Assembly (NCBI RefSeq): GCF_013409785.1
Contig: NZ_JACCBV010000001.1
Coordinates: forward strand, 1,798,001 to 1,862,000
DNA: 64,000 nucleotides
Origin: Microbacterium immunditiarum
Lineage (GTDB): Bacteria > Actinomycetota > Actinomycetes > Actinomycetales > Microbacteriaceae
Reading direction: 5' to 3'
Positions 17,071 through 25,690 of this stretch are shown piece after piece. The position numbers and the translations under genes were made by a program. Within the stretch, counting starts at the first letter, position 1. Every line of letters begins with the position of its first letter. The notes under the pieces were generated by a model. It made no database searches. It worked only from the letters and a program-made list of their open reading frames with translations, and was not told the origin of the DNA.

Positions 17071-17115
17071 TTGCCCTACATAATATATTTTGTCTAGAAT
17101 GTTCCGTATTATGCA
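17071..17115 (+). promoter_or_regulatory. Promoter and double operator-like region of catabolic unit 2
   Basis: TTGCCC (17071-17076) and TAGAAT (17095-17100) form a promoter with an 18-nt spacer. The spacer holds ACATAATATATTTTGT (17078-17093), palindromic at 14 of 16 positions. A second partial site, TGCATAATA on the minus strand (17107-17115), repeats the left half of the operator at 6871. AT-rich palindromes stand out sharply in DNA of about 70% GC. Confidence 0.65.
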
Positions 17116-17149
17116 CGCTGGTGTGAGAACCGGGAAGAGGTAGGCCGCA

Positions 17150-18298
17150 ATGATGCACCTGTCGGAGGACGAGCAGTACTTCGTCAAAGTGGTCCGCGAG
17201 TTCGTCGACCGCGCGGTGCGACCGAACGTGCGCCGGGTCGAGCGGGCGAACGAATACCCGGAGTCGTGGATCGACCAGATGAAGGAACTCGGCATCTTCG
17301 GCCTCGCCGTGCCGGAGGAGTTCGGCGGCATGGAAGTCTCCGCTCCCGGGTACGTCGCGATCACCGAGGAGCTCGCGCGAGGGTGGATGACGCTGGCCGG
17401 GGCGATGGGGGGTCACACCGTCGTCGCGAAGCTGCTCGCGCAGTACGGCACGGATGCGCAGAAGGAGCGGTACCTGCCGCGCATGGCCACTGGTGAGATC
17501 CGGGCCACGATGGCGCTCACCGAGCCGGGCGGCGGGTCCGATCTGCAGGCGATGCGGACGGTCGCGCGGCGCGACGGCGACGAGCTCGTCATCAACGGCG
17601 CGAAGATGTGGATCTCGAACGCCCGCCGGTCCGGTCTGATCGCACTCCTCTGCAAGACGGATCCGGATGCATCGCCCGCGTACCGCGGAATCTCGATCGT
17701 GCTCGTCGAACACGGTCCAGGCCTCACCGTCTCGGAGGATCTGCCGAAGCTCGGCTACAAGGGCGTCGAGGCGTGCGAGCTCTCCTTCCAGGACTACCGC
17801 ATCGACGCCTCTGCGATCCTGGGCGGGACGCCCGGCGAAGGGTTCCGCCAGATGATGCGCGGCCTCGAGACCGGGCGGCTCAACGTCGCCGCGCGCGCGG
17901 TCGGCGTCGCGCAGGCGGCCCTCGAGTCAGCCCTCGGCTACGCGCAGGAGCGCGAGTCGTTCGGAGAGCCGATCTGGAAGCACCAGGCGGTCGGCCATCA
18001 CCTGGCCGACATGGCGACCAAGACCGAAGCAGCACGCCAGCTGCTCCGCTACGCGGCCGAGACCTACGACACGGGCGCGCGCAGCGACATGGAAGCCGGA
18101 ATGGCCAAGCTGTTCGCCTCGGAGACGGCGATGGAAGTAGCCCTCTCCGCGCTGCGGATCCACGGCGGCAACGGCTACTCCACGGAGTACGACGTCGAGC
18201 GCTACTTCCGTGACGCCCCGCTCATGATCGTGGGCGAGGGCACGAACGAGATCCAGCGGAACGTGATCGCGACCCAGCTGGTCGGCCGCAGCAGCTGA
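17150..18298 (+). CDS. Acyl-CoA dehydrogenase
   Basis: A 382-aa FAD-dependent dehydrogenase with the canonical layout: ALTEPGGGSDLQAM and WISNARRSG around the flavin site, RESFGEPIWKHQAV, and the catalytic Glu in MIVGEGTNEIQRN near the C-terminus. It should form an alpha-beta double bond in an acyl-CoA. It is the first gene of unit 2. Unlike the pair at 26969-29291 it is a complete homotetrameric-type enzyme. Given the CaiB-MaoC-CitE module before it, a short branched or dicarboxylic CoA ester is a plausible substrate, but this is inference. Two adjacent ATGs (17150, 17153) are possible starts. Confidence 0.88.
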   Translation: MMHLSEDEQYFVKVVREFVDRAVRPNVRRVERANEYPESWIDQMKELGIFGLAVPEEFGGMEVSAPGYVAITEELARGWMTLAGAMGGHTVVAKLLAQYGTDAQKERYLPRMATGEIRATMALTEPGGGSDLQAMRTVARRDGDELVINGAKMWISNARRSGLIALLCKTDPDASPAYRGISIVLVEHGPGLTVSEDLPKLGYKGVEACELSFQDYRIDASAILGGTPGEGFRQMMRGLETGRLNVAARAVGVAQAALESALGYAQERESFGEPIWKHQAVGHHLADMATKTEAARQLLRYAAETYDTGARSDMEAGMAKLFASETAMEVALSALRIHGGNGYSTEYDVERYFRDAPLMIVGEGTNEIQRNVIATQLVGRSS

Positions 18299-18325
18299 TC
18301 CCGACCCCCACGAAGGAGACCATCA

Positions 18326-19789
18326 ATGGAGATGACGCAACAGGCGGCGAAGCCCGAGTTCGCCGCATCCGGCCTGTACATCGACGGCACGTGGCGCGCG
18401 AGCGTCACCGGCCGCACAGCCGAGGTGCGCTCGCCGTACGACGGCACGCTCGTGGCGGTCGTCGCAAAAGCGTCGGCGGAGGACGTCTCCGACGCCGTCG
18501 GCGCGGCGCTGGCCGCGCACCGGGCGGGCGCGCTCCCGCTGCACGAGCGGATCGCGATCCTCGACCGCGCAGCCGCGCTCCTACGCCAACGTGCGGACGA
18601 ATTCGCCCGTGCGATCGCGCTCGAGTCGGCCAAGCCCATCAAGACGGCGGCGGGGGAGGTCGCCCGTGCGATCGACACGATGGTCTTCACCGCGGCCGAG
18701 GCACGCACCCATCAGGGCACGACCGTGCCGATGGAGGCCGTCGCCTCGGGGGCAGGGAAGATCGGATTCACCCTCCGCGTGCCGGTCGGAGTCGTCGCCG
18801 CGATCGCGCCGTTCAACTTCCCGCTGAACCTCGTCGTGCACAAGATCGCGCCGGCGATCGCCGTCGGGTGCGCGACGGTGCTGAAGCCGGCGTCGCAGAC
18901 TCCTGTCGCATCGCTTCTGCTGGCGCAGCTGCTCGAGGACGCCGGTCTGCCGGCCGGCTGGCTGAACGTCGTCACCGGTTCCGGTGATGAGGTCGGCACG
19001 GCGCTGAGCACGCATCCGGATGTCGCGTACATCACCTTCACGGGGTCGCCGACCGTCGGGTGGGGCATCGCCGCGGCCGCCGCCAAGAAGAAGGTGCGCC
19101 TCGAGCTCGGGTCGAACGCCCCGCTCATCATCGACGAGGGGGCCGACTGGGCCGCCGCGGCGGATGCAGCGGCGATGGGCGGATACGCGCAGGCCGGTCA
19201 GTCGTGTGTGTCCACGCAGCGCATCTTCGTGCACCGATCGCACGTCGACGACTTCACCGCGCGGCTCCGTGAGCGGGTGGAGGCGCTCGTCGTGGGGCAT
19301 CCGCTGGACGCTTCCGTCGACGTGTCGGCGGTGATCAGCCTGCCGGAGGCCGAACGCATCAGCTCGTGGATCGACGAGGCGGTCGCCGGCGGAGCGACGA
19401 TGATCGTGGGCGGCGCGCGCGAGGGCGCGGTCGTGCGCCCGACGATCCTGCGCGACGTCGAGGCCGCAATGAAGGTGCAGTGCCAGGAGGTCTTCGGCCC
19501 GGTCGTGACGATCGTCGCCTTCGATGATTTCGCGGATGCTGTCGCGCAGGCCAACGCGTCGCCCTTCGGTCTCAACGCGGGCGTGTTCACCGACGACATC
19601 GGGAACGCGCTCTACGCGGCACGGACGCTCGACTTCGGAAGCGTCTACATCAACGACTCCCCGACGACCCGCGTCGACCACCAGCCCTACGGCGGCGTGA
19701 AGGACTCCGGGAACACCCGGGAGGGTCCTCGCTACGCGATGGAGGAGATGACCGAGATGCGACTCGTCACCCTCCGCACGACTCGCTGA
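18326..19789 (+). CDS. NAD(P)-dependent aldehyde dehydrogenase
   Basis: A 487-aa aldehyde dehydrogenase. The catalytic Asn lies in APFNFPLN, the general-base Glu in LELGSNAPL and the nucleophile Cys in GQSCVSTQR; FTGSPTVGW binds the cofactor. It is not the CoA-acylating MhpF type. It could oxidise the aldehyde left by the HpaI-type aldolase (acetaldehyde or a homologue) or an aromatic aldehyde released by side-chain cleavage. AAGGAG precedes the ATG, and the gene is 27 nt after the acyl-CoA dehydrogenase. Confidence 0.85.
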   Translation: MEMTQQAAKPEFAASGLYIDGTWRASVTGRTAEVRSPYDGTLVAVVAKASAEDVSDAVGAALAAHRAGALPLHERIAILDRAAALLRQRADEFARAIALESAKPIKTAAGEVARAIDTMVFTAAEARTHQGTTVPMEAVASGAGKIGFTLRVPVGVVAAIAPFNFPLNLVVHKIAPAIAVGCATVLKPASQTPVASLLLAQLLEDAGLPAGWLNVVTGSGDEVGTALSTHPDVAYITFTGSPTVGWGIAAAAAKKKVRLELGSNAPLIIDEGADWAAAADAAAMGGYAQAGQSCVSTQRIFVHRSHVDDFTARLRERVEALVVGHPLDASVDVSAVISLPEAERISSWIDEAVAGGATMIVGGAREGAVVRPTILRDVEAAMKVQCQEVFGPVVTIVAFDDFADAVAQANASPFGLNAGVFTDDIGNALYAARTLDFGSVYINDSPTTRVDHQPYGGVKDSGNTREGPRYAMEEMTEMRLVTLRTTR

Positions 19790-19823
19790 TCCGACGAGCG
19801 GACGGAACGGAAAGGACAGGGAA

Positions 19824-20690
19824 ATGGGCAGCAGGATGACGATCGTCGCGAGCCATGCGCCGGGCATGGATCGTGACGTCGAAGGGAAGATCGGCCAGAC
19901 CTTCCGCGCCGGCGTCGCCGAAGCGCGCCGGCGCGTGGTGGAGTTCGACCCCGAGATCGTGGTGGTCTTCGGCGGCGACCACCGGCGCGCCTTCGCCAAG
20001 GTGGCGCCGTCGTTCGCGGTGGCGTACACGGCGGGGCTCCTGCCGGAGGGCGGTCATCCGGCGAGCACGCTCAACGTGCCGACCGCGGTCGCGCGAGAGC
20101 TGGCGTTCGCGCTCGTCGCGGCGGACTTCGACATCTCGGTCTGCCGTGATGTCGACCTCGACCACGCGTTCGGCCAGCCGCTGCACCACTACGTGGCGAA
20201 TCCGGATGCGGTCGAGGTGGTCCCCGCGCCGATCAACTGCGCGAGCCCGCCGCTGCCGAGCGCCGCCCGGGCGCTGGAGTTCGGGCGCAAGGTGGGCGAG
20301 TTCTTCACGACGATCGACAAGCGGGTGCTGTTCATCGGCACGGGTGGTCTTTCGCACTCGCCGCCGAGCCTCCTCGACGAGCGGCACGACAAGACCGAGG
20401 AGGAGCGGCGCGCCCAGATCCTCGCGGGATACGAGGAAGCCGCCAAGGCGATCAAGCCCGAGTGGGATCGCGCGTTCATGGCCGCCATGCAGGAGTGGGA
20501 CGAAGCAGCCCTCATCCAGCTCGCGGACCGGGCGACCGAGGACGCGGGCGTCGGCGCGAACGAGGTGCGCACGTGGCTCGCGGCCGGCGCGGCCGGCGGC
20601 GGACGGCCGGTGGAGGCCCTCGCGTACGAGCCGGTCCCCGAGTGGGTCACCGGCATGGGCGTCGGTGCCGGCGCGCCCATCGCCCACTGA
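19824..20690 (+). CDS. MhpB-like extradiol (type III, LigB) ring-cleavage dioxygenase
   Basis: A 288-aa class III extradiol dioxygenase related to 2,3-dihydroxyphenylpropionate 1,2-dioxygenase. Family blocks are the N-terminal SHAPG, FGGDHRRAF, VDLDHAFGQPLHHY with the catalytic His, KRVLFIGTGGLSHSPP with the second conserved His, VRTWLAAGAA and PVPEWVTGMG. Each of these aligns with Escherichia coli MhpB. It opens a catechol ring in meta position with Fe(II). The three following genes match the next steps of an mhp-type pathway. An internal ATG at 19836 is an alternative start. Confidence 0.85.
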   Translation: MGSRMTIVASHAPGMDRDVEGKIGQTFRAGVAEARRRVVEFDPEIVVVFGGDHRRAFAKVAPSFAVAYTAGLLPEGGHPASTLNVPTAVARELAFALVAADFDISVCRDVDLDHAFGQPLHHYVANPDAVEVVPAPINCASPPLPSAARALEFGRKVGEFFTTIDKRVLFIGTGGLSHSPPSLLDERHDKTEEERRAQILAGYEEAAKAIKPEWDRAFMAAMQEWDEAALIQLADRATEDAGVGANEVRTWLAAGAAGGGRPVEALAYEPVPEWVTGMGVGAGAPIAH

Positions 20691-20710
20691 GCACGACGAA
20701 GAGGATTGAG

Positions 20711-21577
20711 ATGACCGACTACACCAGCATCTGGATGATGCTCGCCGAGCAGGAGTTCACCCAGTCGTGGCGTGACATCGACGGTGTGCGCACGCGCATC
20801 GTCACGGCCGGTGACCCCGCCGCTCAGCCGGTCGTGCTGCTGCACGGCACCGGAGGGCACTGGGAGACGTTCGCGCCCACGCTCGGCGCGCTGAGCGATC
20901 GCTACTTCTGCATCGCGTTCGACATGGTGGGCAACGGCTTCACGGACAAGCCCGACACCCCCTATGAGATCCCCGTGTACATGGAGCACGTGCGTGGGGT
21001 CATGGCGGCCCACGGCGTCTCGCACGCCCACTTCGTCGGGATGTCGCTCGGCGCCTGGGTGGCGTCGTCGATCGCCGTGTTCCATCCCGAGCTGGTCGAC
21101 AAGCTCGTTCTCATGTCGCCGGCCGGTCTCATCGCGACCCAGGAGAACATGGCGCGCATCCGCGCCGAGCGCACACGCGCGGTCGAGAATCCCGACTGGG
21201 ACTCGATCAAGGCGATGTTCGACAACCTCATCGCCGACGAGTCCCGTCGCCTTCCCGACCTGATCGGCCTGCGCCAGGCGATCTACCGCCGCGCAGACAC
21301 CTACGCGACCATCGACCACCTCCTCGCCCTCCAGGACGCGGAGACCCGTCAGCGCAACCTGCTGGCTCCGGACCAATGGCGTCAGATCCAGGCGCCCACG
21401 ATGGTCGTGGCATCCGGAAAGGACCACGGCGAGTATCAGAGCACGGCTCACCAGGTCGCCGCGCTCATCCCGGACTCGACGGTCTTCGGGATGCCGGGGG
21501 TCCGGCACTGGCCGCACTTCGAGGACCCCGAGCTGTTCAACCCGGCCCTCGTCGAGTTCCTCGGCGGCGATCGGTGA
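20711..21577 (+). CDS. MhpC-like alpha/beta hydrolase for the ring-fission product
   Basis: A 288-aa carbon-carbon hydrolase of the alpha/beta fold. The oxyanion region is LLHGTGGHWETF, the nucleophile Ser lies in FVGMSLGAW, the catalytic Asp in ASGKDHGEY and the His in GVRHWPHFE. In the mhp pathway this enzyme cleaves 2-hydroxy-6-oxonona-2,4-dienedioate to 2-hydroxypenta-2,4-dienoate and succinate. With a modified side chain the second product would be another dicarboxylic acid. The start follows AGAGGA, and the stop overlaps the next gene by 4 nt. Confidence 0.85.
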   Translation: MTDYTSIWMMLAEQEFTQSWRDIDGVRTRIVTAGDPAAQPVVLLHGTGGHWETFAPTLGALSDRYFCIAFDMVGNGFTDKPDTPYEIPVYMEHVRGVMAAHGVSHAHFVGMSLGAWVASSIAVFHPELVDKLVLMSPAGLIATQENMARIRAERTRAVENPDWDSIKAMFDNLIADESRRLPDLIGLRQAIYRRADTYATIDHLLALQDAETRQRNLLAPDQWRQIQAPTMVVASGKDHGEYQSTAHQVAALIPDSTVFGMPGVRHWPHFEDPELFNPALVEFLGGDR

Positions 21578-22377
21578 TCGACGCGCGACGTGCGGACGAG
21601 ATCGCACAGGAACTGATCCACGCGCGCAGGGACGTGCGCACCGTCCCGCAGCTCTCGCTGCGGTACCCCGACATGACGGTCGCCGACGCCTACGCCATCC
21701 AGGCGTCCTGGCTGCGGAAGATGCGCGAGGCCGGTCACTCGCTCGTCGGCCGGAAGGTCGGGCTCACGTCGATGCCGATGCAGCGCGCGATGAGCATCGA
21801 CGAGCCCGACTACGGCGTGATCACCGACGACATGGTCTTCGAGGACGGGGGCGACGTGCCGGCATCCGTCTTCTCGTACCCCCGTGTCGAGGTCGAGCTC
21901 GCGTACGTGCTGCGCGGCCGGCTGTCGGGTCCCGGCGTGACCGAGGAGGACGTGCTGCGCGCGACGGAGAGCATCGTGCCGGCCATCGAGATCCTGGACA
22001 GCCGCATCGACATGAAGGATGCCGCGACCGGGCACCTCCGCACGATCATCGACACGGTCTCGGACAACGCCGCCGACGCGGGGATGGTGCTCGGAAGCGG
22101 TCGGCTGGCACCGGAGGACTTCACGGCGCGCAGGGTCAGCGCGGTGCTGCGGGTCAACGGCGTCATCGAGGAGACCGGCGTCGCCAGCGCGGTGCTCGGC
22201 GACCCGACCCGTGCGGTCGCGTGGCTCGCGAACAAGCTGAGCGAGTACGGCCAGTCGATCGAGGCGGGGGAGATCGTCCTCTCTGGCGCGTTCTCGCAGT
22301 CGATCCCCGTGCGCGCGGGTGACGATGTGCACGCGGACTTCGCGGAGCTCGGGACGGTCTCATGCCGGTTCTGCTGA
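21574..22377 (+). CDS. MhpD-like 2-hydroxypentadienoate (2-oxopent-4-enoate) hydratase
   Basis: A 267-aa member of the fumarylacetoacetase-like hydratase family. Blocks include GRKVGLTSMPMQRAM, PDYGVITDDM, PRVEVELAYVL with the metal-binding glutamates, and PAIEILDSRIDM. It adds water to 2-hydroxypenta-2,4-dienoate to give 4-hydroxy-2-oxovalerate. It starts with a GTG inside a GTGA overlap with the hydrolase gene and overlaps the aldolase gene by 16 nt, so the three proteins are translationally coupled. Confidence 0.87.
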   Translation: MIDARRADEIAQELIHARRDVRTVPQLSLRYPDMTVADAYAIQASWLRKMREAGHSLVGRKVGLTSMPMQRAMSIDEPDYGVITDDMVFEDGGDVPASVFSYPRVEVELAYVLRGRLSGPGVTEEDVLRATESIVPAIEILDSRIDMKDAATGHLRTIIDTVSDNAADAGMVLGSGRLAPEDFTARRVSAVLRVNGVIEETGVASAVLGDPTRAVAWLANKLSEYGQSIEAGEIVLSGAFSQSIPVRAGDDVHADFAELGTVSCRFC

Positions 22378-23195
22378 GCGAGTTCGCCGAGAGGCAGGTC
22401 AACACGACCGCCGAGCAGTGGCGCGCGCGCCTCGCCGCGGGGGAGCCGGTGTTCGGTCTGTGGGTCGCGTCCGGCTCGGCGACCGCTGCGGAGATCCTCG
22501 GGGGGTCCGGGGCCGACTGGATCATCATCGACTGCGAGCACTCGGCCAACCACGGCCCGGCAGTCATCGAGCAGCTTCGCGCTCTCTCGCTCTCGCCGGC
22601 ACTGTGCGTCGTGCGCCCGTCGTCGAAGGAGCCCGCGGAACTGGGTCGGATGCTCGACGCCGGAGCCGGCGGATTGATGGCCCCCATGGTCGAGTCCGTC
22701 TCGGAGGCGGAGGAGGTCGTCGCGGCGACCCGGTACGCGCCCGTGGGCAGGCGGGGCGTGGGCGGCGGATTCGCGCGGGCCGCCCGCTGGGCGCACATCG
22801 CCGACTACCTGCCGAATGCGGAGCGGACGTTCTCGCTGATCGTGCAGGTCGAGTCGGCGGCCGGTCTCGCGGTGGCGGGAGACATCGCGACGGTGCCCGG
22901 CGTCGACGCGGTCTTCATCGGCCCGGCGGATCTGGCGGCGTCGCTCGGCTACCCGGGGCAGGCGCGGCATCCGGTCGTCCAGGCCGCGATCGACGGCGCG
23001 ATCCGGGCGGTGCGAGCGGCCGGCGCAGTGGCGGGCGTGAACGCGTTCGCGTTCGAGGACGCCGAACGCTATCGCGCGGCGGGCGCGCAGCTCCTCGCGG
23101 TGGGCGCCGACGTGACGATCTTGATGACAGAGGGCGCGGGAGCGATCTCGAGGCACCGTGCGGCGGCGGCATCCGAAGCCGTCCCGTCCAAATGA
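22362..23195 (+). CDS. HpcH/HpaI-type class II pyruvate aldolase
   Basis: A 277-aa TIM-barrel aldolase. The blocks are GLWVASGSATAAEILG, IIIDCEHSANHGP, the metal-binding Glu in VQVESAAGL and FIGPADLAASLGYPG with the metal-binding Asp. Related enzymes split 4-hydroxy-2-oxo acids into pyruvate and an aldehyde. Directly after the MhpD-like hydratase, it should do the step of MhpE, which belongs to a different (DmpG/DRE-TIM) family. The usual partner acetaldehyde dehydrogenase (MhpF) is absent; the aldehyde dehydrogenase at 18326 may take over. Confidence 0.85.
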   Translation: MPVLLSEFAERQVNTTAEQWRARLAAGEPVFGLWVASGSATAAEILGGSGADWIIIDCEHSANHGPAVIEQLRALSLSPALCVVRPSSKEPAELGRMLDAGAGGLMAPMVESVSEAEEVVAATRYAPVGRRGVGGGFARAARWAHIADYLPNAERTFSLIVQVESAAGLAVAGDIATVPGVDAVFIGPADLAASLGYPGQARHPVVQAAIDGAIRAVRAAGAVAGVNAFAFEDAERYRAAGAQLLAVGADVTILMTEGAGAISRHRAAAASEAVPSK

Positions 23196-23206
23196 GAGAG
23201 GGAGCA

Positions 23207-24841
23207 ATGATTACGAGAGAGTGCGATGTCGTCATCGTGGGCGCCGGCCCCGCCGGTGTGACCGCCGCGGCGCTGCTCGCCGAGTCCGGGGTCAGCACGA
23301 TCGTGCTGGACCGCGAGCCGGACATCATCCAGGAGCCCCGCGCGGTCGGCATCGACGATGAGGCGCTGCGAACCCTCCAGTCGTTCGGCATGGCCGAGGC
23401 CGTGCTCGAGAACGCTGTCCGCAACGCGCCGATCCGGTACTACGACTCCCGCGGGCGACTGCTCGCCCACGTCGCACCTAGCGCGCAGCCCTACGGCTGG
23501 CCGCGGCGCAACCTGTTCTTCCAGCCGAACCTCGAAGAGACCCTCCGGAAGCACCTCGCGACGCGCAGCGAGGCGGAGCTGATCACATCGTGCGAGGCCG
23601 TCTCGCTGTCGCAGGACGAGGACGGAGTCTCGGTGATCGCCGAGCACAACGGCGAGCGGATGCTCATCCGCGCGCCGTACGCGATCGGCGCCGACGGCGG
23701 AAAGAGCTTCGTCCGCCAGGTGATCGGGGTCGAGATGGAGGGCGACACCGCGCCGATGAAGTGGCTGGTCGTCGACATCGCCCCCGACACGTGGGACGCC
23801 CCGTACTCCGCAGTCTTCACGTCCCCGCGGCGCCCGGCGATGACCATACCGCTTCCGTTCGGCTACCGCCGCTTCGAGTTCAAGATCCTCGACGGCGAGG
23901 ACCCCGAGACCATGGCCGAGCCCGCGTCGGTGGAGAAGCTGCTCGAGCCGTTCTACAAGGGCGCACCGGTCCCGCCGGCGCAGCGGCGGCGTGTCTACTG
24001 GCACCACTCGCGCACCGCGAGCACCTTCCAGGTGGGGCGGGTCTTCCTCGTCGGCGACGCGGCACACCTGCAGCCGCCGTTCTTCGGCCAGGGCATGAAC
24101 TCCGGTATGCGCGACGTCACCAACCTGGCGTGGAAGCTGGCGTTCGTGTGCCGCGGCCTGGCGGACCCCGTGCTGCTGGACACCTATGACGCCGAGCGCC
24201 GCGAGACCGCGAAGGACATGGTGCAGTTCGCCACCGGGGTCGGCCGGCTCTATCACCCGCGCAGCCGCTTCACCGAGGTGATCCGCAACGCGCTGTTCCG
24301 TGGGGCGCAGCGGATCCCGGGCGGTCATGAGTACATCGTCCAGATGAAGTACAAGCCCGTCCCCCGCTACCGTGAGGGATTCGTGTCGGCGTCGGCCGCG
24401 GAGATCAAGGACAAGCGGTCGTTGGTCGGCCGGGCCTTCCCACAGCCGAGGGTGCAGCGCCCGGACGGTACGCGTGATCGCCTCGACGACGTCCTCGGGC
24501 ACCGCATCGTCGTGCTGGGCGTCGTGCCGGGTGTCGCCGAGGCGATCGGTCCCGACCTGCTCGCCTCGCTCCGGGCGCACGGCGGAGTCGTCGTCCAGAC
24601 GCACGTCATGCCCGTCTACCGGCGCGCCGGGCAGTTCGACCCCACGAAGCGCGGCTCCGACAACGACGGCATCGAGGACGTGTACGACTTCGACGGCGGC
24701 ATCCGCGATCTCGCGCTCGCGCGCCCGCGCGACCAGGTGTACGTGATCCGCCCCGATCGCTACGTCGCGGCGGCCTGCACGACTGACGAGGTCAACGAAG
24801 TGCTGTCAGAGTTGCTGGATCGACTCGTGACGAGGCGATGA
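23207..24841 (+). CDS. MhpA-like FAD-dependent aromatic hydroxylase
   Basis: A 544-aa single-component flavoprotein monooxygenase like 3-(3-hydroxyphenyl)propionate 2-hydroxylase. The dinucleotide fold is CDVVIVGAGPAGVTAAALLAE, and a second flavin motif is AIGADGGKSFVRQ. The ribityl-binding block VFLVGDAAHLQPPFFGQGMN is nearly identical in style to MhpA. It would convert a monohydroxylated arene to the catechol opened by the dioxygenase of this operon. The ATG at 23207 follows GAGAGGGAG at good spacing. The length matches the family. Confidence 0.87.
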   Translation: MITRECDVVIVGAGPAGVTAAALLAESGVSTIVLDREPDIIQEPRAVGIDDEALRTLQSFGMAEAVLENAVRNAPIRYYDSRGRLLAHVAPSAQPYGWPRRNLFFQPNLEETLRKHLATRSEAELITSCEAVSLSQDEDGVSVIAEHNGERMLIRAPYAIGADGGKSFVRQVIGVEMEGDTAPMKWLVVDIAPDTWDAPYSAVFTSPRRPAMTIPLPFGYRRFEFKILDGEDPETMAEPASVEKLLEPFYKGAPVPPAQRRRVYWHHSRTASTFQVGRVFLVGDAAHLQPPFFGQGMNSGMRDVTNLAWKLAFVCRGLADPVLLDTYDAERRETAKDMVQFATGVGRLYHPRSRFTEVIRNALFRGAQRIPGGHEYIVQMKYKPVPRYREGFVSASAAEIKDKRSLVGRAFPQPRVQRPDGTRDRLDDVLGHRIVVLGVVPGVAEAIGPDLLASLRAHGGVVVQTHVMPVYRRAGQFDPTKRGSDNDGIEDVYDFDGGIRDLALARPRDQVYVIRPDRYVAAACTTDEVNEVLSELLDRLVTRR

Positions 24842-24860
24842 CGGCTTCAGGGAGGCGGAG

Positions 24861-25661
24861 ATGAGTGCCACGCAGATGCAGCTGGGCGATGTGGCGGTGT
24901 CGATCGAGGACGGCATCGCGACGCTGACGCTCGACCGGCGGCCGCACAATGCCATCACCACCGAGACGGCCGTGGCCCTCGCGGAGTTCTTCCGCTCGGC
25001 CGCGGAGCGATCCGACGTCCGCGTGGTGCTGCTGACCGCCGCGGGTCCGATCTTCTGCGCGGGTGCGGACATCGGCGACATGAGCGGCATCGCCGAACGG
25101 ACGACGCTCGACTACCGCAACGGGTACACCGCCCACACGAAGCTCTTCGAGGCGATGTGGGAGACGGAGGTGCCCGTCATCAGCGCGGTCGGCGGGAAGG
25201 TCGCGGGGATCGGATGGATGCTCGCGCTCCTTGCCGACCTCGTGGTCGCCGACCAGGACGTCCGCTGGACGCACACCTTCACGCGCCGGGGAATGGTTCC
25301 TCACGCGGGCGACCCGTACTTCCTGACACGTCTCATCCCGTTCCGTCGCCTGATGGAGATCTCCCTCCTGTCGGACGGCGTCTCGGGGAGCACGCTCGAG
25401 GAGTGGGGCATCGTCAACCGCGCCGTCCCGGCGGACGCGGTCGTCGCGACCGCGCGGGAGCTCGCCGAGCGGCTCGCGGTAGGACCGACCCGAAGCCTCG
25501 GGATGACCAAACAGCTCTACCGCCGCGCCCTCGATCTGCCGATCCAGGCGGCTCTGACGGACGAGCGGGCATCCGTGGCGCTCATCGCGACGACGCACGA
25601 CCGGGCCGAGGGACTGGCCGCCTTCGTCGAGGGGCGCCCGCCCGTCTTCCTCGGCCGGTGA
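24861..25661 (+). CDS. Enoyl-CoA hydratase/isomerase (crotonase) family protein
   Basis: A 266-aa crotonase-fold protein. The oxyanion-hole segments are FCAGADIGDMSGI and AVGGKVAGIGWMLALLADLVVA. The usual catalytic region is RRGMVPHAGDPYFLTRLIP, where the typical Glu/Asp-Gly-Gly pattern is changed to HAGD, so hydratase chemistry is not assured. Isomerase, hydrolase or retro-aldol (feruloyl-CoA-hydratase-like) chemistry are alternatives. It lies 19 nt after the hydroxylase with a GGAGGCGGAG ribosome site and 29 nt before the Ltp-like gene. Confidence 0.8.
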   Translation: MSATQMQLGDVAVSIEDGIATLTLDRRPHNAITTETAVALAEFFRSAAERSDVRVVLLTAAGPIFCAGADIGDMSGIAERTTLDYRNGYTAHTKLFEAMWETEVPVISAVGGKVAGIGWMLALLADLVVADQDVRWTHTFTRRGMVPHAGDPYFLTRLIPFRRLMEISLLSDGVSGSTLEEWGIVNRAVPADAVVATARELAERLAVGPTRSLGMTKQLYRRALDLPIQAALTDERASVALIATTHDRAEGLAAFVEGRPPVFLGR

Positions 25662-25690
25662 CGACGACAGGACATGAGAAGGGACGCGAG

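Noticed and set aside
15820..17364. Minus-strand frame of 514 codons crossing the gntR gene and its flanking regions
   Set aside because: It spans the AT-rich operators and the end of two real genes and has no recognisable motif.
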